Shown piece after piece: positions 25,832-38,080 of a stretch of DNA of 64,000 nt. A program made the position numbers and the translations under genes. The stretch spans positions 4,225,350 through 4,289,349 of the forward strand of contig NC_037266.1 of NCBI RefSeq assembly GCF_000002425.4. Direction: 5' to 3'. Each line of letters opens with the position of its first letter. The first letter of the stretch is position 1. The notes beneath the pieces were generated by a model. It was not told where the DNA came from, ran no database searches, and worked only from the letters and a program-made list of their open reading frames with translations. Source of the DNA: Physcomitrium patens. Taxonomy: Eukaryota; Streptophyta; Bryopsida; Funariales; Funariaceae.

Positions 25832-25860
25832 GCCCAGCCCAGCCCAGCCCAGCCCAGCCC
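25832..25860. repeat. (CCCAG)n short tandem repeat
   Basis: Five consecutive CCCAG/GCCCA pentamers in GC-rich DNA, ending in CCCGGG. Confidence 0.85.
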
Positions 25861-27616
25861 GGGTCCCGCCCAGCCAACTGCCTACAATAGGTGTTACGTA
25901 GGATCTGGCCTGTCGTGAAACCGGTGAACTCCCCCTCTTGATCGTGCTCGCATCGTGACCGTCCACTCGAGGATTCGATGAAGGATCTTGCTCTCTAGCT
26001 CTCTCTCATTGCTAAAGGCCATGGAAAGTACCATTGTCAGATCCAGGTTCTGAAATCGTGATCGTCCGATGGAGTTGGAAAAGCACGTCGATCGAAGCCG
26101 TCCATGACTCGGGGACAATTCAAAGCGGTTTGTGCAAACAGGGCTGGGGGGGTGGACGGGTTGGAGTGCGTCCGTCCGATGGGGTGCCCCTCAAGGAGGG
26201 CCAGGATCTGCCGACGCGGACGCAACTAGGATGAGCGTGTGGCTTGACTGCGCGGGGGGGGGGAGTGGAGGATTGAAATGTGCGCTCTACGGTGATCGCC
26301 TCCATTTTGCTTGTATCCAAGCACCGCAGTTTTTATTTTCATTGATTTTTATCATACGTTTTGCACTCTTCTCACAGAGGAAACCCTCGATTTCACATCC
26401 AGTTGTAAAAGTAAGTCGAGACTAGACAACAACTGCCACATGTCCTGTAAAAACTTTAGTCGCATGAATTGTAGGCTATAATTTTAGTTACCGAATTGCA
26501 GCTTTGAGAGGAAGGACTTTTCCTTTGGCTCCGGATAGGCAATCAACCGGGTGTTGGTTGGGCAAGGTTTGGTTTTTTGGTGTGGGGAGGTCGTGATTCA
26601 GATTCGTGCCTTTCAAGGGGGGAATTGTGTTCACTTTCACCAGATTGCGTGGGTTATTCCCAACTGGGTGGGAGCGAGAGACCAGAGATGCATGATTGCT
26701 ATCCGGAGGGAGGGAGAGAGGGAGGGGAGGAAGGAAGTCAGAGGGGGGTGGAGCGAGAAAGAGGCGGGAGGTAAAAGCAGGGCAGAGTGCGTCACCGCAA
26801 ATATAGAGGATACCTTCAGAGCAACACAAGCAACGAACATCATCTGCCAGTGCGGCAATTCGGCCACGTCGGCGACCGTGGCAGCCGGCCCTCCTCCGCC
26901 TGAACTCGGCCGCGCTGCTGCTGCTGTGCCGTGCCGGAGAAGGGCCGGCCCCTCCAACGAGGACCAGACGAGACGAGACTAGACCAGGCCAGTAGAAGCA
27001 GCAGCAGCTCGGAGGAATGATCCTGCACTTGCCCCGTTCCGCCCACTTGTTTTTCCCCCTCCCCCCTCAACCCCCGCTGACTGCACTTCCTTCTCCTCAC
27101 CCCACCCCACCCTTTTGTTTTCCTTCGTCCTTGTTCCGTCAATTGGTCACTTACGCGGATCTGATCTCACTGCCCTTCCACTTGCTCAATACTCGCTCTG
27201 CGGGATAGGAAACACTCGTTAGTATTTGTGGGCTGTTGTCGTAGTATATTCGCGTCGCATACTCGGCTTGCTCATATGTCCACTTGCTGGCGGCCTTGGT
27301 TCTGCGACCAACTCTGGGATAGAGGAGGAGTGTGTCATTCGGTGGTCCAAGGTGCTGGTCTTGGCACTTGGAGCGAGACGAGCCTGCGTGTGGCAGTGTA
27401 TTTTGACGTGGTGTTTAGTCGGCAAGAGGAGCATTGTTGGTTTGGCTCGTGAAGCGAGCCAGTGGTAATCTTTTTTATATTTTTATGTTTATTACCGGAG
27501 TGTGAAAGGCGTGCTTAGAGCTGCGGAGTTTTCGTGCGCCGAAGCACGGTTTGAAGAGGTAAAGGTGTTTTTTGGATAATTTGGGAGCATTAACCATTTG
27601 CGAGCGAGGCTGCGTG

Positions 27617-27618
<2 letters not shown>

Positions 27619-27653
<35 letters not shown>
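27619..27653. repeat. Poly-T tract of 35 bases
   Basis: An uninterrupted run of 35 T. It produces an artefactual poly-Lys or poly-Phe frame. It could be a poly(dA:dT) element or the tail of an old insertion on the minus strand, but no SINE or LINE body is recognisable beside it. Confidence 0.9.
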
Positions 27654-28800
27654 CTCTGTTTGCGGCGAGGTTGGGAGAAAAAAAGGATTCGCTTGGGTAT
27701 TGGGCATTACTTGGATCGGCACTCGTTGTTTCTTGTTGGAGGTCTTGTAGCCGCCGCATTAGAGGTTATTCAGTTAGTGAATCCTCCTGCTCGAAGAGAG
27801 GCGCCATCCTTTGACTTTGTTTGGAAGGCCTTGTGCACGCTTCTTCGGAGCCGTCTTTCTGGTGTCTGTTAGTGACCTCTCGTGCCTGTGTAATGCATTT
27901 GTCTCGAGCGAAGACTTCAACAACTTCTTCAAGTAGATGACCCCTGTACCAAGAGACTGTTACGATTCAAGGTGGGTGCACCAGCGCTCACCGCTTTCAC
28001 TTCTATTCATGTCGTCTGGAGAGATCCTCCTGTGCACCTTCCACTGGTCTTTCATGTGTCACATTTTTGTCTAAGCGAAGTAAAAGTGTCGGTTTAGTTG
28101 TCGGCGAGATAAATGAGCTGGTCTTCGCGAAGTCAGTTGGATAATGGTGGACCAAGTCCTTGTGGGATTTAAGTATTTTGGAATAGGATGTAAATGATTT
28201 GCATGTTGGAATTGATAAGTTGATTCAGGTCTTGGGTTTTGTGGTTGTTTTTGAGGGTGGTCCTACACAAACTTCTTCTAGGATTTCCTTGTCTGTTTTC
28301 TCCCTCGTTCCGTTTTAGTTTGTTGTAAAGCTTGCATGATCTCATGACTTTTTGATTTAACGGCTATGCCACCTTGCTGCCGCAACTTCTTTTTGTTTCG
28401 TCGCATTTACTCGTTGCAGGATGGTGATTATTTATTTATTATTTTTTTTTCTTGTTTTTCAAATATATTGACTTAGGTAGTAAGAGTACATAGGTCAGCG
28501 GTATCATGTATGCAGTGTTGTCAGCTTTTGGCTCTTCATTCGAGACTCTCATATTTTCTCCCTGCTGTGTGTCCTTCCTGAAACATTTGTGTTCAATGTC
28601 GTGTTTGATATACAGATAATGCATTGACAACACGTTATGACTTACTCTGTTTAACAATGTGCATTTTGCTTACTTGCCTATGTATTAAAGCTCATTTTGG
28701 TTTCTGCTCATGGGTCAGGGTTTGGTGTATTATTCAGAATGGCAAGTGAAGCTTTCAGGTCCCTTGCCTTGTCTTATTTAGTGTCTTCTGTTACAGGATT

Positions 28801-31589
28801 ATGGAGGCTCCCGGAGAGGTGAAGAAAGAACCTGTGCCTTTGAAGTCGGCTGCCGGCAAGGAGACCGGCCGTGCGATTAAGAGGAAGAGGGCAGCCTCTG
28901 AATCCGAACACAGTCACAAGCGCTCTCATGGTGCCAGCGGGACAAATTCCAAATCCCGAATGCCGTCCAAGGTTAAGGCCCCCAAAGATGCTGGTGCTGT
29001 TATTAGCAGCGCTTGGAAGCGAAAGAGGTCAAACATGGTTGAGGAAGATCCAGAACTGGACTCCGAGCACGTAATGAATGCCGCCCAGGCGCTCTTCGAC
29101 CTTTTCGCTGGTGCCGGGATTCCCCGAAAAGACACCGTTGAGAGCAAACCTGGTGACGTCAAGAGCGGTGGTGTTAAATGGGCAGGAAAGAAGAGCAGAT
29201 CCAGCAGATGCAGTAAAAAAGCAGACGATTCCTGTGCTTGCAAGCTGAGTTCGAGCTCCACCACGAGTGCAACTGTTACCGATATTCCTGAAATTTTGGA
29301 CTCCTCAACCTCACGTAACCACCAACTGGTGGTATCCCATCCCCATGCCTCCGAGGCTGGTGTAGAAACTGTGCACGTCGAAGTAGACTCTGAGGCTGAT
29401 GCAGACGCCAAAAGTACAGACATGAGTCCATGCGGTCTGGACTTTGATAGAGGATATCGCTTACTCTCGCAGTCGAGCGTGGAGTCCACACTTCTCGACT
29501 CACGAGCCGAGAGTCCGAGCTCCCCTCTCCGCGTTCTCAGGTCAGAAGCGGATCTCATCCCGAAGCTGGAAGAGGAGCTCATGTTGCAGTTCGGGTTTCA
29601 GAGAAATCTCCCAGTACGGCCTGTGACCAAGCCGTCACTGTTGCGGAAGCCTAAAGCTGAGGAGAATTGTACTATTGAGGGTGATGAGATGAAAGAGGCG
29701 AAGGTTGCACTAAAGCAAGTGCAACGCCGCAAGTCACGAGCTTCGAACGTTAAAGGTCAGTCTCTGATTTTACAAGGCGATGTTCTGGATGTACCAACAA
29801 CTTCTTCGGGCACGGTGCTGAAGGAATGCATAGAAGAAAACAAATTTCAAGTTCCTGTTACATTGAATTTGTTTGAACCAGTTAAGACAGAAACTGGAAG
29901 AGTAAAACTAGAAGGCAGGGAGCTTTATCAGACGGGCTCGTCCACCCAAGTCAGGCTCAGAAGTGCACTGAGTGAGGTACGTTATAGCACTTTGTTTTCT
30001 TGCACATCTTTTTCAGTAGAAGTGTTGTCTCAATTGGAGTACGATCTTTATTCTTTTTCGAATGAATGAGTTTTCTTTGTCAATTAACTTTGTATTGATG
30101 GGAATTGTGTTGTTATCCTTCCTGGCAGGCTGAGAAGGAGGCTCGCAGGCTACGTCGTGTTCAAGCCAATCGCGAGTCTGCTCGCCAAACCATCCGGAGA
30201 AAGCAGGTTTTGTGCGAAGAGTTAGCTCGTAAGGCTGGAGAGCTTCAGGCTGAGAAGGATAATTTGTCTAAGGTATGTTGTATCGTAAGGCTTGTGTTGT
30301 ATAATTTTTATTATCAATATCATTATTAGTTCAGTGCCTCGAAAACTAAGCAATCACACTTTTTGAACTTACAAAAATGGAATATTTGAGGATATCTCTG
30401 GTGTTCTCGTGCAGACACTAGAGCAAAAAGCCAAGGAATTAAGAAATCATCAGGAGATTAATCGGCATTTGAAAGAACAGGTTAGATACTTCACACAGCT
30501 TTTCATCCACTCAGTGTAGGCATCCCACTAGTGTGATTTACATACATAAATCATACATATTGTAATGATTGTGAACTCACATTCCGTTTTAATATGGCCT
30601 TGACATGGTGTAATCGTCTGTCTGATGTTCAGATTCTATTACAATCAGGAAGTGCAGAGACATCACTTCCTGCAAATGATGGTGGTAATTCGGCATCACC
30701 GGCTCCCGCAGCTGGTCCAGTGGGAGGAATGCCTATGCTGCCTTACTGGTGGGCGTTTGCATTAGCCCAGTCTGTCGCAGCCACTCAGTCCTCTGGAGTA
30801 CCGCAGTTACCCGAGGGTGTTGTGGTGCCACCAGATTTCAATGTAGTTTTTGCAGCCACTGTAGCGGCGCTTAACAACGGAGCTGCCATGAATCCAAACA
30901 TGTGGATGAACTTGATGGGAAATATGTCCAAAGCTCAAGTTCCTGGAATGGTTGCGGCACCTGATCAGCAAGCTACCTTGACTCACTCTGCAGCCAGGCC
31001 ATCAGTCACTTCAGAATTACCACCAGCTGGTGGCACGGACAGGTTTCAGGTTTTGGGACGGTCACCTGTGGCCAAAAGCAGTGCCTCCTCATCACCCATG
31101 AAAGGTGTTACAAATACAGACGCAACTGTCATAATGTCGAAACCGTCGTCCCAAGTGAGTGGGAAAATACCCTCAGGACTTCCGAGTATGCTAAGTACGT
31201 CTCATTCTAGAGGAAAGTATCAGGTGGCAAGCCTGGGAGCTCCTGCATCACATTCACTACAAACTACAGGCTCGGGAATGACACAGTATCATGTTGCTGG
31301 AGATGGAATTGCTAGTGCATCTACAACTTTATCTTTGGGTCCAGGTTCCCATCAACTGCAGCAATCTGGCCGAATGGATCAGTTGAGAAAGGCAGGGAAT
31401 CTGAGGTTTTTCCCCACGATAGGAAATGGTGTTCAAGGCTTTCTTGGACCTCGAGTGGGAGCTTACCAATCGGAGGCAGCGGCCAAGGCTACGGAAGCTC
31501 GGAGGCGTCGCCGAGAGCTTAAACGAACCAAGAGCCTACAAAGCCAGCTGCAGCAGGAGAAGAAACTTGTCTCAACTAAATCCTTGTAA
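28801..31589 (+). CDS. bZIP transcription factor, group J-like (780 aa)
   Basis: Nuclear DNA-binding protein of the basic leucine zipper class. Coding exons are 28801-29976, 30129-30272, 30415-30480 and 30633-31589. All introns are GT-AG, phase 0, giving 780 residues. Residues 1-392 are a low-complexity regulatory region with Lys/Arg-rich runs near the N-terminus (AIKRKRAA, AWKRKRSN), likely nuclear localisation signals. The basic region in exon 2 is RRLRRVQANRESARQTIRRK, with the invariant N-x7-R spacing, followed by a zipper running through exons 2-3 (CEELARKAGELQAEKDNLSK, then TLEQKAKELRNHQEINRHLK). The last exon has a hydrophobic patch MLPYWWAFALAQSV and ends with AKATEARRRRRELKRTKSLQ. 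The ARQTIRRKQ...CEEL pattern and the C-terminal EARRRR block recall Arabidopsis bZIP62-type (At1g19490) proteins; that placement is from memory. The protein is unusually long for a plant bZIP. Confidence 0.93.
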
Positions 31590-32400
31590 CCTAAAATCAT
31601 ATATATTTTTTTTACTTTTTATTTATTGATTTTTCTTAATATTTGAAGGTGCCCCTTTCTTTTCTCAGATGTGAGAATTTGTAGGGGTTTATAAGGTTCT
31701 TGGTCTTGATCCTGTATTCTACTGATTCATGTAGGAACTTCATTTAGATTCAGGAAATATTCTTTGACGGTACATGAACCAGTTCTTAATTCAAACACAA
31801 TTGATACACTTGAGCATCATGGCTCGCTTTTACAGAGATCGAGTGCACATTATGCACTAGAGGTTTTGGTCAGCCAGCTCGGCGACTCTTATGTGACTAC
31901 AAAGAGTTTAGCACCTTAAACGTCATCGGTATGGACATATTATAGTATTGATCCTTATCCCTCACTACAGAATGAAGGATTTGTATACAGTTTTCAAATG
32001 TAATCAAATGATGTACTGACTAGTCTAAATTTACAACTCCTTTCTGGTAGCATTGGTCACTGTATTTGTCTTTCTTTCTTTCTCAAGTGCGTGATTAGGC
32101 GAACAAACTAGGAAGTTTGGCGGGTGGGAATCTCACTTTACAGTTTCCTTGCATGACATTCAACGTTTCATGGTTGATATCACCCACAAACTGTTTTTTT
32201 GCCTTAAAGACCTGTTTTTAGCTATTGACTCTAATCGAATTGTTCCTGGCAAACATAACTATTCTCAGCGTGCTAATGTGTTCGCAATTGTGTCCACATT
32301 TTGGATCTGTCTTTTTAAGAACTATACGTAAGTGCTCTATTCTTGAGCTTGCATGTTGATTCGAAATTGTTCAGAAATATGATCCAGCTATGTAGAGTAA
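31590..32400 (+). other. bZIP 3' UTR and flank
   Basis: Non-coding sequence of moderate AT content after the bZIP stop. Composition turns strongly AT-rich at about 32400. No other gene is seen. Confidence 0.4.
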
Positions 32401-32624
32401 ATAAATGTCACACACCAATTGCAAATAAAGAGTTATATATAAAAAATAAATAAATTGAAGAAGTGTTTAAAGCATTTGATTTTTTTTTTCATGCTTTTTT
32501 AAGTTTAAGAACTATAAATGAATTTGAAAATGTATATTCTAAGCATATTCAAGTTATAATAATAATTTTTAGTAACATTACATATAATATTTTTAATTAT
32601 AATTGTTTAACTTAATTTGGAAGT

Positions 32625-32626
<2 letters not shown>

Positions 32627-32660
<34 letters not shown>
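32627..32660. repeat. (TA)n microsatellite
   Basis: About 34 bp of uninterrupted TA dinucleotides. Confidence 0.9.
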
Positions 32661-32663
<3 letters not shown>

Positions 32664-34226
32664 ATACATACATAGGATGTTTCTAATCCCACCATAGTTT
32701 TGCTACTACTACCACAAAATTGTGCTTTTTGATATGCAACACATCTTTAGGGAAAAAGAAAAGAAAAAGAAAAGAAAAAAAGTATAAAATATTGATATAG
32801 CTACTCAATAAAAACAATAGAATAAAAAATGTAGAGTTTGATAACAAAAATAATTATAAAGAAGATAATTTGTTATGCTGTATAGTTGATTCATTAAGAT
32901 TTTAGATGATTATTACTTTTAATGATATATAAGATTGTAGTGGTGAATATATATTATAAGACTACTATTTAGATAAAATTAATAGCAAGGTATTTAATGA
33001 TTGAAAAACCATTTTTTGATCTTGAAAAATGGCTAAAGACAATAAGATCTTTTATTTAATAATTAGTAGATATTTGAACTAGTACTTAAACATTTAAAAG
33101 TAGAAGTATTGTAATCTTAAAACACTTGATTTGGAGACCTTAGAAATAATCTTAATAATGTATATGTCTAAAAATAAAATAAAAAGCTACAATATATGGA
33201 AAATACTTATTTATTATTGATATATATAAGTTAAATTATACTAGCTCTAAAATTTGTAATGGCAAAGCAACTAGATAGAGGCTTTTGTATTATTATTATC
33301 TTTTTATTTTTTTTTCTAACTACAATAATAAGTATAACTTATCTTAAAGTGATTACTTTTAATTTTTATAAAGACCAAGAGACTTTTGAGTCTATTAAGA
33401 AGTTGACTATGGAAATTTAGATTTAAGTGAAAGATAATTTTTATATATACTATTAGAAGTGTACACAAGTAGGCCATAGATAGAAGAATGGTTCTATAAA
33501 AGAATTTTCTACAAACAAAAATTATAGTCAAACTCTTACTAATAAGGATAAGAAAATTAAAAAAAAAACCATGGTTAATATGCAAAGACTCAAAGTATAA
33601 AGATGATAGACAACATAATACTAAAGTAAATCCATACACCTTGTAGTTGAATAAGACATCTAAAACCTTTATGTTCAATAAAAAATCCATAATTAATTTC
33701 AAAACTATTTGCACTACAAATTATACAAGGAAACATAACAACTAATAGTATATTATAGATTTAACTATAGACCATTATGTAAAGTAATAATAGAAATTAA
33801 AACAAAAAATAATTTAATAGATTACCAAAAATATATATTGCAGTGAAGGAGTTTATAACTTAATATAATCAAGATTTGAATTATAAATTATTGACAAATA
33901 ATATAAGATAATCTTGGTTGTCTTTTTTATTTGGCTTAGATATTATAGGTAGTAGTCCAACTTAACAACTAAGAACTAAAATAATAGATAGTAAAAAGAA
34001 TAAGATATTAAAAAGTTTAGATATCAAAATATCAAAGATTGAGTTATTTTTAGTAAATTAATTAGAGTGAGGATTTTTATGCATATATATTCTATTAAAT
34101 AATAAAAAATAATAAAAAATAAAATAATCTAAATAATTACAAATATGGCTATAAAAAGGATAAAATAATTATTTTTGGTTTAAAATTATAAAAGAAAAAA
34201 ATTGCTAGGTGGATATATTTTTTATT

Positions 34227-34228
<2 letters not shown>

Positions 34229-34273
<45 letters not shown>
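34229..34273. repeat. (TA)n microsatellite
   Basis: About 45 bp of uninterrupted TA dinucleotides. Confidence 0.9.
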
Positions 34274-34276
<3 letters not shown>

Positions 34277-37200
34277 CATATGGACATCTCATACATTTAA
34301 GTTCCAATTTTTATTTATTTATTAGATGAATACTTTCCTTTAACTACATAAACAATTTCATACATTTAAGCTCTAAATCTCTTGACTTGCCTATTGTGAA
34401 ACTTGAGCAACTTAGCAACTATTGTTTACTTGAGCTTATTTCAAATTCATCTCCATATATAAGCAATGTTCAGCAATAATAATCAATATAAAGGTAGTTA
34501 ATCCATTCTTGACCACCTTCATATTTCCAATGTGTAAGGTGGTGTATTTTTGATCAACTTGACATAATAATACCAATCAATTCTAATACCTTATGGTTTT
34601 ATATTTTGTCTCAATTCCATAGTACTATTGGATAAAAAATTAAGAATTTTATGCCAAATCAAAAAATTCTCCTAAAATCAAGTATTCTTGATTTTGCAAT
34701 CAACCACCGGTTGGAATTAGATTGGCCTATATTTTGGATTTAATTTAAAGAGAATCTTTAATCAAGCCTTAATATATTTAATTTTATACAAAATTATATA
34801 AAAATACATAGAATCTTCTTGAATTTTGTTTTCTTATATATGGATATTTTTTATTTTTTCATACATTTATGGTAAATATGCTAAAATGCTTAAGTTATCA
34901 GAAATGGATTGACTATCTTGAACAATTCCAATATTTTTTAAAAATATTATTAGCTTTTTTACAAACATAGTCAAGCCAAAGAATTGTTCAAGAGCCAAAG
35001 AATCTTAGAGATATCTTTGTTTCCTTCTATGATTCAATCTAACAAGAATCTAACTTGGTTGAAATGAGTAATTTGAATCAACTCCAAGTACTGCAATAAA
35101 TGTTCATCAACATATTGATCTTTTAAGCAACTCACAAAGATAGAAATATGGCCTTCTGAAATTGCTCTATGGATTAAAATCATTTGGAAAGAAATCTAAA
35201 TGGCTAAACAAAGAATCATCTATTTGAAAGTTTACAAAATCTTCTTACAATGGCAACATTTAAATTAAATTATTTTTGTAGTGGTACCACTCCTTAGAAG
35301 TTCCATATCTTGAGAGTTGATCTCAATTGAAAATGACATTACATTATAGCAAAAGAATTGATACAACCAATAAATTCCAAATAAGATGTCTATACATGCT
35401 TCATACTCAACTAATTAGAATGGCAAGAATAGCCATATAAATATAAGGATATTCCTATGTTTTCTATGTTATGAACTTAAAGGAAATATTAGAAGTCACG
35501 TTCAACGCCCTCTTTCACTTTGTAAGTTCTAAACAAAGCATAGTTGCTTAAATAACATTGTTTTAGTTAAGAAAAATTTCAACTTTGTAATATTTTGAAA
35601 TCTTTGTATTTAGCATCTTTGAAGTCTTTGACCAAAGGTTCACATTTATAATATAAAGAATAAATTCTTGGTCTACATCTTACTTTTACTATATAAAATC
35701 TAAATTTTTCAAAATATAATAAGTAGCAAAGTTAGAATAAAGCATCGATTTGAGAAGAATCATAGGTATCAAAGTTTGAGGTAGTTCCATCTTGAAATTG
35801 AATAAATAAATTATCTATGTTTGTAATAAAGTAGTCTATTAATATTTTGAATAAGGCAAAGAAGGCTTGAATCATAGTAAGTAGAGATTCCAAAATGGTT
35901 TGATTGCAATAGATTGCACCTATCATGATGGAAGGTTTTGCTATAAAATAAAAACATATAGAGGTACTATGAGATTAGATTAGAGATGCATAACAAATTG
36001 AGCTTACTTTTGAATTTTTTAAATAATAAAGTCCTTAATTATTTAGTAAAGATGTCAACTAGTTGTTCAAGGGTTATAATATACTCAAATGCCAATTTAT
36101 CACTTTAAACCTTTTTATAGATAAAGTAATAGTGTGTGGCAACATAGCAAATATAAGAATTAATACCAAGATTGATAGCCATGTGAATATATCTAATGTT
36201 GTTATAGTAAATATAAATGGGTGTATTGATGCTGAAATGAAGGTCATCAAAAAGCATGCATAGCCATAATATGATTTTAGTGACTTTAATTAGGGTCTAA
36301 TATTTAGCTTTAAAAGATGATAAGACAATATTAAGTTATTTCTTTGAATATCATATTATCAATGATTTTGTTGGTTTAAATATAAATCCAATGGTTGATT
36401 TGGCATCATATGAGTCAATAGCCAAATTTGAATTAACATATTTGTGCAGCATTGTAGAATAAGTAAATAAAATTTGTAGTAAGTTACTGATTGGTTATTG
36501 ATAATCTTGACAATTAGACTGATGGTTAGGCAGTTTAGTTGGTAACAGTAGGTTGTTAATGGAATAAATGGTTAAGAATTCAAAAGGTCATAACCTTTGA
36601 AATCCGCTGGCAGATGGATCATCTTTCTGGTAGGATAAATAGGTTGAAAAAAGAGAGATTAGGACCAGTTGTGAGAGTCATAAGCCAGAGTAAGCTTGGT
36701 GGTACCTCTTTGTTTTCTTTGCTTTTATTATTTACTTATGAAGAATTGTGATTGAGAGAAGTACTGTTGAATTGATAGTCGTAGGATAGATTATGTGTTG
36801 AATCAAGATGGAAGTAATAAGCCTTAGTGTTTTGTAGTTTGATAATTGATTTCAGATAGCTAGAGTATAGTCAATTGTGACAGTAACAGACCCAATTCAT
36901 ATAACCAGTCTTTCCCTGTATTCAAACCCACATCTATTAGTTTAATTGCTTTGGTATACTGAAGCTTGAACACAATGAGAACAACATTTTGACACCGCTG
37001 TTGAGGAAATGATAACAATATGAAATGTTAGAAATTGATTGTATAGGAGATGGAATTATATATTGAATGAGAACATGAGAAGAACCAGTTTTAGGGTTAT
37101 AAATATGTGAGTTATAATTCAAGGCAGTATTAATTTTGTAAAGAAGAATGAAAGATTATGAGTGATAATCATAAAAGGGAGGATTATCAAAGAATTAATT

Positions 37201-37290
37201 GACAAGCGAAAGAAAGACAAGAGCGATTACGCATAAGAAATCTCCTACGGGAATGACAAAAAGGAATTATAGGTCCAAATAAAACCAAAG

Positions 37291-38080
37291 GAAGAAAAAT
37301 TCAAATTCAAATAACAAAGAGACCAATGATAACACCAATGGCCGCGGGAGTGCCAGAAGTATCAATTACAGTACAAATGGGAGTAGAAGGAGACCGAACT
37401 ACAAGTGTGGCACTATTACCTACTTTTAGTGGTTGGCCGAGCTCTAATCCCGATGACCATATATTTCAATTCTTAACAGCGTGCGTGGCTAATAATGGTA
37501 GAACTAAAGACATTTGGTTAAGATGGTTGCCAGCAACTTTAAAAGATACAGCTTTTGAATGATATATTTGGCAACCAGTGGATAGATTTCCCAATTGGGA
37601 GGCCTTAAGGAATGCCTTCTTAATCCATTTTAGACCAATTGGATTTGAAGATCAGCTTCAAGAAAGTTTTATGAATAACACGATGTTTGTAAAAGAATTT
37701 GTAGAGTCCTTTCATGGCCAGATCATGGATATACTTTGTAAATGGTAAAATAATCAAATGCCAGATGTGTTTATATTGTCGATATTAATTAACAGTTTGC
37801 ATCCACCAGAATTGAAAATGTTTGTAAAAGAGGCTTGACCAGCTATAGTAGGGGCATCGTTGGCACGAGCAAAGGTGTGGGAAGAATGTCATTATGACCA
37901 ATTGTTAACAGTATGGGCTACAATTATTCTAAGTTCAAGAAGCCAACAAACAGAACTAAGAAATGTGTCGATGGATAATTATCCACAAATGGTTGCCTCC
38001 GATGTGAAAAATGTTATATTGCAACAACCAATTAATACTACACCACTCCAAGCATTAGCACCAATAACAATGACTTGATT
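37291..38080 (+). mobile_element. LTR element A, gag portion (Ty3/gypsy fossil, 5' segment)
   Basis: A retrotransposon gag-like region with typical capsid-type stretches such as LPTFSGWPSSNPDDHIFQF and FPNWEALRNAFLIHF. It is broken. The same element seems to resume after 43880 with nucleocapsid and pol parts, the space between being filled by element B. Its 5' LTR could not be delimited. Confidence 0.75.

Larger units (their letters stand above)
25101..28800 (+). promoter_or_regulatory. Promoter and long 5' leader region of the bZIP gene
   Basis: A GC-rich region that leads into the bZIP start codon. The bases before the ATG (TTCTGTTACAGGATT) look like a 3' splice site ending about 28798, which suggests an intron in the 5' UTR. 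Open frames here, such as 26120-26425, 26551-26982 and 27226-27468, overlap on both strands and look like chance. It also holds a CCCAG tandem repeat at about 25832-25860 and a 35-base T run at 27619-27653. Confidence 0.45.
32401..37290. other. AT-rich intergenic desert before the LTR-element cluster
   Basis: Nearly 5 kb of AT-rich DNA with (TA)n tracts at about 32627-32660 and 34229-34273. No coding gene is recognised; the longest frame (33316-33714 minus) is low-complexity. Parts from about 36400 to 37300 are less AT-rich and may be the 5' LTR or leader of element A, but I could not define its limits. Confidence 0.5.

Noticed and set aside
27475-27759. Frames with poly-Lys or poly-Phe runs
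   Set aside because: They come from the T35 homopolymer and have no family likeness.
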